DNA from: Holophagae bacterium
GTDB taxonomy: Bacteria > Acidobacteriota > Thermoanaerobaculia > Thermoanaerobaculales > Thermoanaerobaculaceae
Assembly: GCA_012516935.1 (NCBI GenBank)
Contig: JAAYVZ010000134.1
Span: forward strand, 1-44,342
Length of the DNA stretch: 44,342 bases
Direction: 5' to 3'
Position 1 is the first letter of the stretch; each line of letters begins with the position of its first letter. The notes beneath the pieces are model-generated. The model was not told the DNA's origin, did not search any database, and saw nothing but the letters and a program-made list of their open reading frames with translations. A program made the translations under genes and the position numbers. This document shows, in pieces, positions 25,420-34,863 of the stretch.

Positions 25420-27723
25420 CTACCAGGTGAACTTGATCGTGTAGGTCAGGGTCGGGGAGTACGCACCGTTGTGGCCGAAGCACTTGATGTAGACCGTCAT
25501 CGTGGAGCTGGAGCTGTTCTTGAACGTCACCGTTTCTTTGCAACCGGCGCCCTCGGTGCCGCTCGCCAGCTTCGTACCGGAGGGGTTGTAAAACGCGACG
25601 TCGTAGTCGGTGGTCGACGGTGGCCACATCTCGCAGGTGAGGGTCTGGCCCGCCGGCAGCGAGACCTCGAAGAAATCGATGTCGGTCGGGCTGGCGATGC
25701 AGCCGCCCAGCTGGACCCCCGAGGTCGAGATCTTGTTGGCTGTAGAGGTTGTGTTGTTGGGCTCGATCTCGGTTCCACCGCTGTCGGCGATGGTCAGCGC
25801 CACCGTGGCGGTCTTGGTGAGCCCGCCACCGGTCGCGCTGACGGCAACGGTGTAGGCCCCTGTCACTGCAGCTCCGGTATTGATTGTCATGGTCGAGGTG
25901 CCCGAGCCCGGCACCGGGATCCAGATCGGATCGAACGTTGCCGTCGCCCCCGAGGGGACGGCCAAAGCGGAGAGGGAGACCGTGCTGCTGAAGCCTCCGT
26001 CCACCGTCGTGGTCACGGTTAGACAGCCGGAAGAGCCTTTGACGATGCGCAGCGTCGTCGGCGACACATCGAGAGCGAAGCTGGGTGTCAACCCGGTGTA
26101 GGTGGCCTGTAAGGACATTGCGGAGAACGCCGAGTAGCCGTAGAGGCCGATGAACCAGTCGCCCGAGACCGGGTTGCTCACTGTGACCGTCTCGTTGTTA
26201 CCCGAGAGGTACGGGCGGAAGTCGTGGCTCGAAAAGGTCGGGATAGCGCCGTGCTTGACGTACAGGTCGCAGTCGCCGGTACCGTTGAAGATCTTGATGG
26301 CGAGCTGGGTTTGGCTTGCGGGTACGGCGATCTTGAAGTAGGCCCAGGAGCCGGAGGCGCCAGAGAGGTTGGAAACGATCTGACCTTCGGGAAGCACGGT
26401 CACCGCCATCGCGCCGCCGGGCACGCCGACGGCGTCCCAGCACTTGTGGACGGCGTCCACCTCGGTGGCGGTGAAGAGGTCGGTGGCAGCCTGTGCGGTG
26501 GCGTTGCGGGCGTCTTGAAAACTGCTCAGAGAGGTCATGTACCCACAGGTAAGGGCGCGGTAGAAGATCTTCTGGGCTTTGGCGATGCCGATCGCCGGCA
26601 CGTTGACCGTCGTTTTGCCGCGGGGGTGAGTGCCACCGGACACCAGTAGGTAGTAGGCTAGGTTGGCGATGCCGCTGTTGGTGTGGACGCCGCAGTAGTC
26701 GTTGCTGTTCGATGGCGTGCATCCCGAGGGATAGTCGCGTTCCGGATAGAAGTCCTTCGAGGAGCCGTCCAGGGTTGGGTTATCCATGGAGCGGAGAGCG
26801 GCGTCCGACGTACCAGGGGTCCAGCACGTCTCGCCGATCCTCCAGGGGTTGGCCGAGAACGCGGCCGAGCCGTTGAACGAGGCGCGGCCCTGCCTGGCGC
26901 TTGGGTGGGCGTGCGGGGTGCCCGCAAGGTTGTACGCACCCATGGCGTCGAGGTCGCTCGACGAACCGCCCGCCCAGAGCATGAGGGCGCCCGGTAGCGT
27001 CAGGGTGTGATTGGCGTTGTGGATCCTGCGGGAGAGGGCGACAGCGCGGGCGGCGATCAACCCGCTGCCCATCGCATCGGCATAAACCTGGTCGACGATC
27101 GGCATATCGCCGGCCACGTGCTCGATCTCGGCCGTCCACGCGAGGTAGACCTTGGCATTTTGCACCACGTAGGTCAGGTGGGGGTGATCGAACCTCTGGC
27201 TTGCGAGGATTCCGGCCTCGATCGCGGCGTCGGTCAGCGCCTCCTCGGCCCCGACCCAGGGCTCGCGCGGCAGGCCGTTGGTCGGGAAGAAGCGACCGTT
27301 GAGGGCATGGATCACCCCGCTTTTCTCATCGGCGTGGATGCAGATCTCCGCTCCCTCGACCTCGAGGCCGAAATGATGCTGCTGCAGCTTCACGTGCACT
27401 TGGCCCAGCTCGTCCCTGATCGTGCGTACCGCCACCAGCTCCTCGCTGCCGTCGGCGTGATACAGGGGACCCACCCGACGGGCGAACCCGATGGCCGCGC
27501 TTTCGACGCTGCCCCGGCCGAGGTAGCCGAGCGTTCCGGTGACGAAGGTGGGCGTGCCGTCACTGTCGACAGCGACCGCGCCAACGGAAGGCAGCGAGGC
27601 CAGCACCTGCAGTTGCTCGTCGCCCGAAAGCTGTGTGGAGGGCTTTCCGGTTCCAGCCGCGAGCGCAAACCAGCCGATCAGCGCCAGCACCGCTGTCATC
27701 ACCGAGCCCGCGACCCACTTCAT
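25420..27723 (-). CDS. Secreted M4 (thermolysin)-like protein lacking catalytic motifs
   Basis: A 767-residue exported protein. The signal peptide (MKWVAGSVMTAVLALIGWFALAAG) is chosen by the GGAGGGAC site before ATG 27723. An FTP/PepSY-like propeptide region follows (to about residue 210). The C-terminal half of an M4 peptidase is recognisable: NPWRIGETCWTPGTSDAALRSMDNP (292-316) and DYCGVHTNSGIANLAYYLLVSGG (~342-364). The part before it (DLDAMGAYNLAG) matches the start of the M4 catalytic domain. The ~100 residues that should lie between, with HExxH and the zinc-binding Glu, are absent, and no HExxH occurs anywhere. The C-terminus has two PPC (pre-peptidase C-terminal) domains flanking an Ig-like domain. 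It may be a binding protein or a broken enzyme. Confidence 0.82.
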   Translation of the reverse strand: MKWVAGSVMTAVLALIGWFALAAGTGKPSTQLSGDEQLQVLASLPSVGAVAVDSDGTPTFVTGTLGYLGRGSVESAAIGFARRVGPLYHADGSEELVAVRTIRDELGQVHVKLQQHHFGLEVEGAEICIHADEKSGVIHALNGRFFPTNGLPREPWVGAEEALTDAAIEAGILASQRFDHPHLTYVVQNAKVYLAWTAEIEHVAGDMPIVDQVYADAMGSGLIAARAVALSRRIHNANHTLTLPGALMLWAGGSSSDLDAMGAYNLAGTPHAHPSARQGRASFNGSAAFSANPWRIGETCWTPGTSDAALRSMDNPTLDGSSKDFYPERDYPSGCTPSNSNDYCGVHTNSGIANLAYYLLVSGGTHPRGKTTVNVPAIGIAKAQKIFYRALTCGYMTSLSSFQDARNATAQAATDLFTATEVDAVHKCWDAVGVPGGAMAVTVLPEGQIVSNLSGASGSWAYFKIAVPASQTQLAIKIFNGTGDCDLYVKHGAIPTFSSHDFRPYLSGNNETVTVSNPVSGDWFIGLYGYSAFSAMSLQATYTGLTPSFALDVSPTTLRIVKGSSGCLTVTTTVDGGFSSTVSLSALAVPSGATATFDPIWIPVPGSGTSTMTINTGAAVTGAYTVAVSATGGGLTKTATVALTIADSGGTEIEPNNTTSTANKISTSGVQLGGCIASPTDIDFFEVSLPAGQTLTCEMWPPSTTDYDVAFYNPSGTKLASGTEGAGCKETVTFKNSSSSTMTVYIKCFGHNGAYSPTLTYTIKFTW

Positions 27724-27783
27724 CCGTCCCTCCCACCCGGCCGGGTGGTCCCGGTTCGGGTCCGAAGCCATGCCTTCCCTGCG

Positions 27784-27812
27784 ACTGTAGATACGCCTTT
27801 GAGATCCGTCAA
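27784..27812 (-). promoter_or_regulatory. Promoter of M4-like gene
   Basis: Minus strand TTGACG (27812-27807), 17-base spacer, TACAGT (27789-27784). The leader of about 55 bases contains GGAGGGAC before the ATG. Confidence 0.6.
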
Positions 27813-28273
27813 GCAATTGGGAATTTGACGCTGATATCTAAACGATCGTCACAATTCCCGGTGGGAACTGGAAATGATTCGGTACCATCCCCGTAAACGC
27901 ACGAAGCAGGTCGCTTTCGGCTACCTCAATAATCGCTCCCCGCCGGTGAGCTTCGGTAGGTGTTCGTTCACACGGTGCTCGCTGGCTGGCTTCGGAAAGG
28001 CCCGGGCCAGCAGGTGAAGTCGAGGGCGGATCCAGGAATGGGGGCACAGGGGAGCCACGCCGATGCTGGCTTCCGGATTGGGCTTCGAGCTCCTGGGAAA
28101 GCGCTGGTCGTCGCTCGAACGGGTTCCTCCATGCGTGGGTCTGCTGACGAGGTTTCTGTGGTCTCGACGGCCGCAAGGTCCCCCGAGCGCGAGACAACGA
28201 CTGTCGTGAGAGAATGCGCACCTCCTGCCGGCGTTAGCCGAGGTGTGGGGAACGGCAATGGAGGCCATAGCAC
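27813..28273. other. Intergenic stretch without a supported gene
   Basis: About 460 bases between divergent genes. Open frames exist on both strands (up to 127 codons) but have Arg/Pro/Ser-rich products, no ribosome sites and no family resemblance. I see no tRNA, repeat or riboswitch. It must contain the promoter of the thioredoxin-like gene, which I cannot place. Confidence 0.5.
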
Positions 28274-28708
28274 ATGAGGCTGAGGAGCGTGGTCGGTTCG
28301 GTCGTGACGATGGCGGTCGTGAACCTGGCTTGCGGCAGCGGGCCGGAAGCTGCGCCCAGCGAGACACGGATTGCGTGGGCCGACTCGCTCCAGAGCGCGC
28401 AGGCCAAGGCTGCGAGCGAGCGCAAGCTCGTCATGATCGAGTTCTACGCGTCGTGGTGTGGTTGGTGCAAGAAGCTCGAGAGCCGGACGTTGGCCGACGA
28501 ACGGGTGGTCCGTGCCCTGGCTGCCGTCGTACCGGTGCGTCTCGACGCCGAGCGGGGGGGTCGGGGAGACGCCGACCGGATGCGCGTTCGTGGTTTCCCG
28601 GTGATCGTCTTTCTCACCGCGGACGGCCGGGAGGTGGGCCGGATCTCTGGCTACCTCGACGCCGAGCATTTCCTGAACGAGCTGTCGAGCATTCTCGGCC
28701 GGCAGTAG
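28274..28708 (+). CDS. Thioredoxin-like lipoprotein (144 aa)
   Basis: Exported thiol-disulfide protein. The signal sequence ends in a lipobox-like VVNLAC (Cys20), so it is probably a lipoprotein. The thioredoxin fold has FYASWCGWCKKLE (CGWC active site) and the cis-Pro in RGFPVIVFLTADGREVGRISGY. The CGWCKKLE motif and the following TLADERVV resemble DsbD C-terminal/thioredoxin_7-type domains more than thioredoxin itself. It could reduce apocytochrome cysteines, a role missing from the ccm operon (no CcmG), but that is inference. SD GGAGG lies nine to ten bases before the ATG. Confidence 0.87.
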   Translation: MRLRSVVGSVVTMAVVNLACGSGPEAAPSETRIAWADSLQSAQAKAASERKLVMIEFYASWCGWCKKLESRTLADERVVRALAAVVPVRLDAERGGRGDADRMRVRGFPVIVFLTADGREVGRISGYLDAEHFLNELSSILGRQ

Positions 28709-28724
28709 CGCGCCCTGGGAGCAC

Positions 28725-28769
28725 GATGCTGGAGTGGTCACGCCTGTGGGGCGTCGTGCCCCCAGCATC
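28725..28769. terminator. Hairpin between convergent thioredoxin and PBP genes
   Basis: Outer stem GATGCTGG (28725-28732) / CCAGCATC (28762-28769) and inner stem ACGCC (28740-28744) / GGCGT (28750-28754). No T run. It overlaps the PBP stop codon by two bases. Confidence 0.45.
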
Positions 28770-31158
28770 AGTCCTCGCCGAGAACCTTCGCCTTCGCCGC
28801 GGCGATTGCGGTGTCCGTCGTCGGTGGCTCGCCGGGCTTGTACGTGTAGAACCGAAGCTGGGAGAGCCACCCCATCGCCACGATCTCGTGCCAGTGGCCG
28901 GAGCACTCTCCGGGCTCCCTGCCCTCCGGTACCGACTCGAGAATGGCGTTCTCGCCGCAGCCTGTCGTCGCTCGCAGCCCGGTCGTGCGATCGACCGGGA
29001 GCATGGTCACGCCGGTCGGAGGCAAGAACTCCTCCTGCCGTACCGACTCGGGTTGGCCCGCCAACCACTCGCGCATGAAGGCGATCCAGGTCGGGAGCGC
29101 TGCCTCGGCGCCGGTCATCCGGTTGCCGATCGGCTGCTTCATGTCGCGCCCGACCCAGACCGCACAGGTGACGCGCGGGTGGGAACCGATGAACCAGGCG
29201 TCGGTGTACTTGTCGGTGGTGCCGGTCTTGCCGGCGAGGTGAGCTCCCAGCTCGGCCGCTTTGACCCCTGTGCCGCGTTGGATGACGCCCTCCATCACGT
29301 GGGTGAGGAGGTACGCCACATCCTCACGTAGGGCTTGGCGAACCTGGGGCTTGGCCTCGAAGACCACCTTGCCCTCGGCGTCCTTGACGCGGGAGATCAA
29401 AAAAGGAGTGGGTACCTGGCCGTGGTTGACGATCCCGGCGTACGCCGCCGCCAACTCGCGCACTGACAGCTCGAACGTCCCGAGGGCCATCGTCGGGTAG
29501 TTTGCCAAGCGGTCGCTGATCCCGAGCCGGCGAGCGGTGTCGATCACGGCTTCGCCCGTCACCATTTGCTGAAGCTTGACAGCAGAGGCGTTGAGAGAGT
29601 GCTCGAGCGCGTAGCGGAGGGTGACGATTCCCTCGTAGCGACGGTAGTAGTTGATGGGGCAGTAGGTGTACTCGCCCTTCTCGTCGGGTAGGAGCACCGG
29701 ACCATCGTAGATGGTATCGGCCGGTGAGAAGCCGCGCTCGAAGGCGGCCGCGAAGACGAACGGTTTGAACGCTGATCCGCACTGCCGCTTGGCTTGCCAC
29801 GCTCGGTTCCACTCGGAACGGTTGAAGTCGAACCCTCCAACCATGGCGAACACCGCCCCGCTGCGGTTGTCGAGCGCCAACAGGGCGCCTTCGATACGGG
29901 GCTCCGGCTCGAGCGTCACCCGCAGGGTACCCGACTCCTGTGCGGCGTCCGGCCCCAGCCGCACGAGAATGACATCGCCCTGCTTCATGAGGCGCGTCAT
30001 GCTCGTCCGCCCGGTCCACTTGACGCCCGCGAGGTCGAGGATCGCCTCGCGCCCGGCGATCCGCAGATCGGCGTGCTCGGCCTCGACCCTCGTGACCAGT
30101 GCGTACACCAGCTCGTTCGTCGCCCAGCGCACAAACGGCCAGCTTTCGTCGTGCCAGCTCACGAGCTCGGTCGGGTCGTCGCTGAGGACGTTGCGGCGGG
30201 CGCCCGGCCAGCCCTGCCGGCGCTGCAGTGCTACCACGCCCTCCCGGAGCTGACGCTCGGCGACGGCCTGCATCGCCGGGTCGAGTGTCGTCTCGACGGT
30301 CAGACCTCCTTCCAGCATCCGCCTGCTGCCGAACTGGGATTCGACCGCGCGGCGGACCTCCTCGACGAAGTAAGCGGTGGCCGGCACGTGATCGAAGTGC
30401 GGCGCGGCGCCGAGCGGGGCCTTGCGGGCCGCTTCCCAGGCGCCCCGATCGATCTTCTTTTCCTCGAGCATGCGGTCGAGGACGTGGTTGCGCCGGGTCA
30501 GCGCCCGCTCCGGGTTGTCGAGTGGCGAGAGCCGGCTGGGCTGCTGGGGCAGCCCGGCGAGCAGCGCCGCCTCGGGTAGCGTCAGCCGGGTCGCGGGCTT
30601 GCCGAAAAAGAACCGCGAGGCCGCCTCGATGCCGTAGTTGCCGTGTCCGAAGTTCACCTGGTTGGCGTAGAGTGCGAAGATCTGGTCCTTGGAGAGCCGC
30701 TGCTCGATCTCGATCGCCAGTAGCATCTCCTTGATCTTGCGGACGACCTTCTTCTCACGGCTGAGGATGCCCACCGAGCGGGTGAGCTGCTGGGTAATGG
30801 TGGAGGCACCTTGCGACCAGCGGCGATTGATCAAGTTCCTGATCGTGGCACGGGCGATGCCGCGCGGGTCGACGCCCGTGTGCCGGTAGAAGTTGGCGTC
30901 CTCGACCGAGATCACCGCGTCGCGGAAGACCTGCGGAATCTGATCGGCGGCCAGGGGAATGCGGCGCTCAGCCGCGAACGTCCCGAGCAGCGTCCCGTCT
31001 TTGGCGCGTACCTGGGTCGCCGAGATCGGCCGGAAGGTGGTCAGCGTCTCCACCGCTGGCAGCTCCACGTAGCGGGAGAGCACGAGGCCGGCGATGGCGC
31101 CCAGGCCGAGACCGACGAAGATCCCCATGAGAAGGCCGCGCAGCACGGTGCGTCCCAT
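28768..31158 (-). CDS. PBP1A-type bifunctional peptidoglycan synthase (796 aa)
   Basis: Class A penicillin-binding protein that polymerises and cross-links peptidoglycan. Order: one N-terminal membrane helix (LLMGIFVGLGLGAIAGLVLS), glycosyltransferase domain with EDANFYRHTGVDPRGIARA (catalytic Glu) and GASTITQQLTRS, a linker/OB-like domain, then the transpeptidase with SxxK in GSAFKPFVFA, SxN in SLNASAVKL and KTGTT. All active residues are kept. ATG 31158 is preceded by TACCCT and seven bases, with no ribosome site, so the mRNA is probably leaderless. The longer open frame to 31392 is not supported. Confidence 0.94.
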   Translation of the reverse strand: MGRTVLRGLLMGIFVGLGLGAIAGLVLSRYVELPAVETLTTFRPISATQVRAKDGTLLGTFAAERRIPLAADQIPQVFRDAVISVEDANFYRHTGVDPRGIARATIRNLINRRWSQGASTITQQLTRSVGILSREKKVVRKIKEMLLAIEIEQRLSKDQIFALYANQVNFGHGNYGIEAASRFFFGKPATRLTLPEAALLAGLPQQPSRLSPLDNPERALTRRNHVLDRMLEEKKIDRGAWEAARKAPLGAAPHFDHVPATAYFVEEVRRAVESQFGSRRMLEGGLTVETTLDPAMQAVAERQLREGVVALQRRQGWPGARRNVLSDDPTELVSWHDESWPFVRWATNELVYALVTRVEAEHADLRIAGREAILDLAGVKWTGRTSMTRLMKQGDVILVRLGPDAAQESGTLRVTLEPEPRIEGALLALDNRSGAVFAMVGGFDFNRSEWNRAWQAKRQCGSAFKPFVFAAAFERGFSPADTIYDGPVLLPDEKGEYTYCPINYYRRYEGIVTLRYALEHSLNASAVKLQQMVTGEAVIDTARRLGISDRLANYPTMALGTFELSVRELAAAYAGIVNHGQVPTPFLISRVKDAEGKVVFEAKPQVRQALREDVAYLLTHVMEGVIQRGTGVKAAELGAHLAGKTGTTDKYTDAWFIGSHPRVTCAVWVGRDMKQPIGNRMTGAEAALPTWIAFMREWLAGQPESVRQEEFLPPTGVTMLPVDRTTGLRATTGCGENAILESVPEGREPGECSGHWHEIVAMGWLSQLRFYTYKPGEPPTTDTAIAAAKAKVLGED

Positions 31159-31165
31159 AGTCGGC

Positions 31166-31171
31166 AGGGTA
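31166..31171 (-). promoter_or_regulatory. -10 box (TACCCT) of PBP1A gene, leaderless
   Basis: On the minus strand, TACCCT is followed by seven bases and the ATG. Confidence 0.45.
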
Positions 31172-31316
31172 GCGCCGCCCAGCGAGCCTCGCAACCGGGA
31201 GGGGGAGTTGGCCGGCGGTACGAGGCAGAAGACGGATGGAACGTGAGACGGCAGCACTCGGACAAGGTCCCTGGGCCCTGCTCCCTGGTGTCGGCTGCCG
31301 GTGCTTGCCTGGAGCG

Positions 31317-31325
31317 TGCTAGCGT
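31317..31325 (+). promoter_or_regulatory. Extended -10 (TGC-TAGCGT) of small gene and uvrB, leaderless
   Basis: TAGCGT ends six bases before the GTG at 31332; there is no ribosome site between. It would drive the two-gene unit with uvrB. Confidence 0.5.
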
Positions 31326-31331
31326 GGCGGG

Positions 31332-31736
31332 GTGGAAGCTTCGCAGCACTTGCGGCGGGAAGCACCAGTGGCCCCCACGTGGCTGCGGCCATTGGCGTGG
31401 GGGTGTGCAGGCCTCGTCGTGATGCTCACGCTCGGTCTGGTGTGGAGTACCTGCTCGCTGCGCCGGGTGGTGGCGACCAGCCTCGAGCGGCTGTCCGGTC
31501 AGGTGCTGGGCGCTCTGCCACCGGGCACGCCGGCGTCCACCCGCGAGGCGCTGCACGCGAAGCTGCGGTGTGCGGTGGACGCTGCTGCACAGCGCCGAGT
31601 CGGAGAATGGGCGGTAGGCGAGCTGGCTCGAGCCTGTCGGGAAGCGCTCGCCGACTCGCGGGTGAGCGACCAAGAGATGGCCGCCATCTTCGCGGCTGCG
31701 GAACGGGTGTGTCCGCGGACGGAGGGTGGGCCATGA
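31332..31736 (+). CDS. Single-span membrane protein of unknown function (134 aa)
   Basis: Not recognised. A short N-terminal tail is followed by one transmembrane helix ([19 protein letters not shown], about residues 20-38). A ~90-residue helical domain follows with Cys at 41, 79, 103 and 127 and an acidic EF-loop-like stretch [19 protein letters not shown]. Its TGA overlaps the uvrB ATG (ATGA), so it is co-translated with uvrB. The GTG start is set by the -10 six bases upstream. Nothing in the sequence links it to DNA repair. Confidence 0.65.
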   Translation: MEASQHLRREAPVAPTWLRPLAWGCAGLVVMLTLGLVWSTCSLRRVVATSLERLSGQVLGALPPGTPASTREALHAKLRCAVDAAAQRRVGEWAVGELARACREALADSRVSDQEMAAIFAAAERVCPRTEGGP

Positions 31737-33736
31737 GCCATCGCTTCGAGCTCGCGGCCCCGTTCCAGCCAGCCGGAGACCAGGCGCAGGCCTGCGAGAA
31801 GATCGTCAAAGGTTTCCGCGACGGCCTCTTCGCCCAGACGCTGCTCGGAGTGACCGGCTCCGGTAAGACGTTCACGGTCGCGCGGGCGATCGCCGAGCTG
31901 GGACGGCCGACGCTCGTGCTCTCCCACAACAAGACGCTCGCTGCGCAGCTCTACCAGGAGTTCAAAGGATTCTTCCCGCGCAATGGCGTGGAGTACTTCG
32001 TCTCGTACTACGATTACTACCAGCCGGAGGCCTACGTTCCCGCCTCGGACACCTACATCGAAAAGGAGACGACGATCAACGAGGAGATCGACCGCCTGCG
32101 GCTGGCGGCAACCCGGGCCCTGTTCGAGCGTCGGGACGTGGTGATCATCGCGTCGGTCTCCTGCATCTACGGTCTCGGTGACCCGGCGGCGTACTACGGG
32201 ATGCTGCTGCTCCTCGAACCCGGAACCGAGCCCGGTCTGGATGCGGTGCTGCGCCAACTGGTTGCGATGCAGTACGAGCGCACACAGCTCGATCTTGCGC
32301 CGGGAGCGTTCAGGGTGCGCGGCGACGTGCTGGAGATCTATCCGCCGTACGACGACCACGCTCTGCGCATCGAGTTCTGGGACCACTCGGTGGAGCGCAT
32401 CAGCCGCATCGACCCGCTGCGCGGCACCGTGCTCGAGAGAGTCGAGCAGCGGGTGCCTGTCTACCCGGCATCACACTACGTCGTGACCCGGAAAATCCTC
32501 GAGACGGCGTTGGGCGGAATCCGGGCCGAGCTCGACACCCGCACGGCCGAGCTCCACGCTGCGGGCAGGCTGCTCGAGGCGCAGCGCCTGTCGCAGCGCA
32601 CGCTGTTCGACCTCGACATGCTCGCCGAGCTTGGCTACTGCTCGGGGATCGAGAACTACTCCCGACACCTGACCGGTCGGCAACCTGGGGAGCCTCCGCC
32701 GACGCTGCTCGATTACTTCCCGAAGGACTGGCTGTTGGTCGTGGACGAGTCCCACGTCACCATCCCGCAGGTGCGAGGGATGTTCTTCGGTGATCGTTCA
32801 CGCAAGCAGACGCTCGTCGAGTACGGGTTCCGGCTGCCATCGGCGCTCGACAACCGGCCGCTCACGTTCGACGAGTTCACGCAACGGCTGCATCAGGTGT
32901 TGTTCGTGTCGGCGACCCCGGCCGCCTACGAGGTGGAGCTGTGCGGTGGCGAAGTGGTCGAGCAGCTCGTGCGCCCGACCGGGTTGCTCGATCCAGCCGT
33001 CGAGGTCCGTCCGGCCCAAGGCCAAGTGGACGATCTCGTGGCGCGTATTCGCGAGCGGGTGGCGGCCGGTGAGCGGGTCCTGGTCACGGTCCTGACCAAA
33101 CGTATGGCCGAGGACTTGACTCAGTACCTCGCCGAGCTCGGGGTGCGCGTGCGTTACCTGCACTCGGAGATCGACACGCTCGAGCGGACGGTTATCCTCG
33201 CGGACTTGCGGCGCGGCGTGTTCGACGTGCTGGTGGGGATCAACCTGCTGCGCGAGGGGCTCGACCTACCGGAGGTCTCGCTGGTGGCGATCCTCGACGC
33301 TGACAAGGAGGGCTACCTGCGGTCGACCACGTCGCTCATCCAAACGATCGGGCGGGCAGCCCGGCATATCAACGGCACGGCAATCCTCTACGCCGATACC
33401 GAAACCGACTCCCTCAGACGAGCGGTGGACGAGACCCGGCGGCGGCGGGCAGTGCAGGAGGCATACAATCGCGAGTGGGGGATCGAGCCGCGCTCGATCC
33501 TCAAGGACGTCGCCAACCCGTTGCTACAGCTCTCCAACCTCGACTACCACGAGAGGTTGTATGCGGTCCCGAGCCTGGGTGAGCTCGACACCTCCGACCC
33601 ACAGTCGCTGGCCAAGGCGATCGCCGAGCTCGAGAAGGAGATGCGGGCAGCCGCCAAGCGGTTGGAGTTCGAGCAGGCGGCGGCGCTGCGTGAGCGCATC
33701 AAGGAGCTGCGCTCACAGCAGATCTTGAGAGCCTAG
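31733..33736 (+). CDS. uvrB: UvrB, excinuclease ABC subunit B (667 aa)
   Basis: DNA-damage recognition subunit of nucleotide excision repair. Walker A is [10 protein letters not shown]; the DNA-separating beta-hairpin has [20 protein letters not shown]. Helicase motifs include [48 protein letters not shown] and QTIGRAARH. The C-terminal UVR domain ([28 protein letters not shown]) contacts UvrC/UvrA. Length and all motifs are normal. The start is ATG 31733, coupled to the preceding small gene. Confidence 0.98.
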   Translation: MSHRFELAAPFQPAGDQAQACEKIVKGFRDGLFAQTLLGVTGSGKTFTVARAIAELGRPTLVLSHNKTLAAQLYQEFKGFFPRNGVEYFVSYYDYYQPEAYVPASDTYIEKETTINEEIDRLRLAATRALFERRDVVIIASVSCIYGLGDPAAYYGMLLLLEPGTEPGLDAVLRQLVAMQYERTQLDLAPGAFRVRGDVLEIYPPYDDHALRIEFWDHSVERISRIDPLRGTVLERVEQRVPVYPASHYVVTRKILETALGGIRAELDTRTAELHAAGRLLEAQRLSQRTLFDLDMLAELGYCSGIENYSRHLTGRQPGEPPPTLLDYFPKDWLLVVDESHVTIPQVRGMFFGDRSRKQTLVEYGFRLPSALDNRPLTFDEFTQRLHQVLFVSATPAAYEVELCGGEVVEQLVRPTGLLDPAVEVRPAQGQVDDLVARIRERVAAGERVLVTVLTKRMAEDLTQYLAELGVRVRYLHSEIDTLERTVILADLRRGVFDVLVGINLLREGLDLPEVSLVAILDADKEGYLRSTTSLIQTIGRAARHINGTAILYADTETDSLRRAVDETRRRRAVQEAYNREWGIEPRSILKDVANPLLQLSNLDYHERLYAVPSLGELDTSDPQSLAKAIAELEKEMRAAAKRLEFEQAAALRERIKELRSQQILRA

Positions 33737-33751
33737 CTCGCGGTTGCGAGC
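33736..33751 (+). terminator. Hairpin at the end of uvrB
   Basis: GCTCGC-GGTT-GCGAGC, perfect 6-bp stem overlapping the last base of the uvrB stop codon. No T run; a possible terminator. Confidence 0.35.
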
Positions 33752-33895
33752 CCACGGTCAGAGCCAAGACACGGGCAGAAGACAGGAGTCGGGAGATGGC
33801 ACCGCGAGCATCACCCCGTGCGACTGGTCGATTCCCGCCGGTCTTCGGCCAGCCTGGCCGTACCCCTGGCTCGGAGTGACCGACGTCCCCTGCGG

Positions 33896-34564
33896 TCAGA
33901 CGATCTGCCGGCCGATGAAATCCGTGAGCAGGGCTCGGTCGGGCTCGCTCATCTCGGTGAACTCGACGCCTAACTCCACAGCGGCGCCAGTTTGACGGGT
34001 CGAGGTGGGTCGAACGTAAACGACCCGGCTCCTGGCGCGGAGCAGGCCGTCGTCGAGTTGGACCTCCATATCGAATGCGGAGCCCTGTTCGGCCACCAGG
34101 TCGGTCACGATGAGCATCCCGGAACGGGACACCTTCCTTACCTCGAACTCATACTCGGTGTTGAGGTTGATGGTCTCGACGAAGCGCGCTCGGAAGCGGC
34201 CGCACACGCGGGTTTGCACGGACACTACGGCGGCTGATTGGAGGAACGCCAGAAGGTCGTGCGCCTTCTCGGAGAGGATGCCCTCGAACTGCAGCCCCGA
34301 CACGTAGGCGATGTGACCTTCCGGTGCGTTCTGAGACTTGGATTGACGGAGCTGGCACCACACCACGGTGCCACTGAGAGGGATCGCCAGCTCGCTCTCG
34401 TGCTGAAGCTTCAGGGAGTAGAGGCGGCCGAGGCGGAGCCGCGACTCGGTTTCCACGGCCATGCCGGTGAGGCTCATGTTGACGATCTTGGCCTCGGTCG
34501 ACAGCAGGAGCATACCCCGCACGTCCTGGACTGCGTAGCGCTGGTTCCGCCGTCGCTCTTCCAT
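33896..34564 (-). CDS. Tandem PilZ-domain protein (222 aa)
   Basis: Predicted c-di-GMP effector. The first PilZ domain has the RxxxR motif (EERRRNQRYAV) and, after it, NMSLTGMAVET fitting (D/N)xSxxG, so it should bind c-di-GMP. A second PilZ-like copy starts at about residue 117 (GRFRARFVETINL ... VRKVSRSGMLIVTD ... GVEFTEMS) with a less regular RxxxR. Between them is VVWCQLRQS ... GLQFEGI, the usual PilZ C-terminal strand pair. The ATG at 34564 has GGAGG five bases upstream; a GTG at 34570 is too close to it. It pairs with the GGDEF enzyme at 7.9-9.1 kb as a possible readout. Confidence 0.85.
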   Translation of the reverse strand: MEERRRNQRYAVQDVRGMLLLSTEAKIVNMSLTGMAVETESRLRLGRLYSLKLQHESELAIPLSGTVVWCQLRQSKSQNAPEGHIAYVSGLQFEGILSEKAHDLLAFLQSAAVVSVQTRVCGRFRARFVETINLNTEYEFEVRKVSRSGMLIVTDLVAEQGSAFDMEVQLDDGLLRARSRVVYVRPTSTRQTGAAVELGVEFTEMSEPDRALLTDFIGRQIV

Positions 34565-34597
34565 GTCCACCTCCCGTACGCTGCCAGCGTCAACACA

Positions 34598-34603
34598 ATT
34601 CTA
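34598..34603 (-). promoter_or_regulatory. -10 box (TAGAAT) of PilZ gene
   Basis: Minus-strand TAGAAT, about 33 bases before the ATG. This gives a normal leader of roughly 27 bases with a Shine-Dalgarno site. The rest of the ~240 bases up to the amidase promoter holds no gene I can support. Confidence 0.4.
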
Positions 34604-34844
34604 GGAGGCAGTCGGAACCAGTGGAAGACCCTGCCGATGCTTTCGACAGCTTGCCTGGGATGCAGGGGTGATAGGGTAACGCCGCCCAGCCTGACAGCCC
34701 ACGCTGGGGGCGAGAACGAGCGCCAGCACCCAGTCCCCATGGCCGGCCAATCCGTCTCTTTGGCCCTCTTCCGCGCCTTCGAGTGGTCGCCCCCGGCTGC
34801 TCGTCGCCTTCATCTCCGAAAAGGGCGTCGACCCCGGAGCAGGC

Positions 34845-34853
34845 TGATACCAT
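34845..34853 (+). promoter_or_regulatory. Extended -10 (TGA-TACCAT) of amidase gene
   Basis: TGATACCAT ends ten bases before ATG 34864. The same nine bases recur before the AMIN-domain gene (36972-36980), suggesting a shared promoter type for this unit. Confidence 0.5.
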
Positions 34854-34863
34854 GGGCGACGCC

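Noticed and set aside
27838-28277. ORFs of 127 and 105 codons in the gap before the thioredoxin-like gene
   Set aside because: Low-complexity Arg/Pro/Ser products on both strands, no ribosome sites; probably non-coding.
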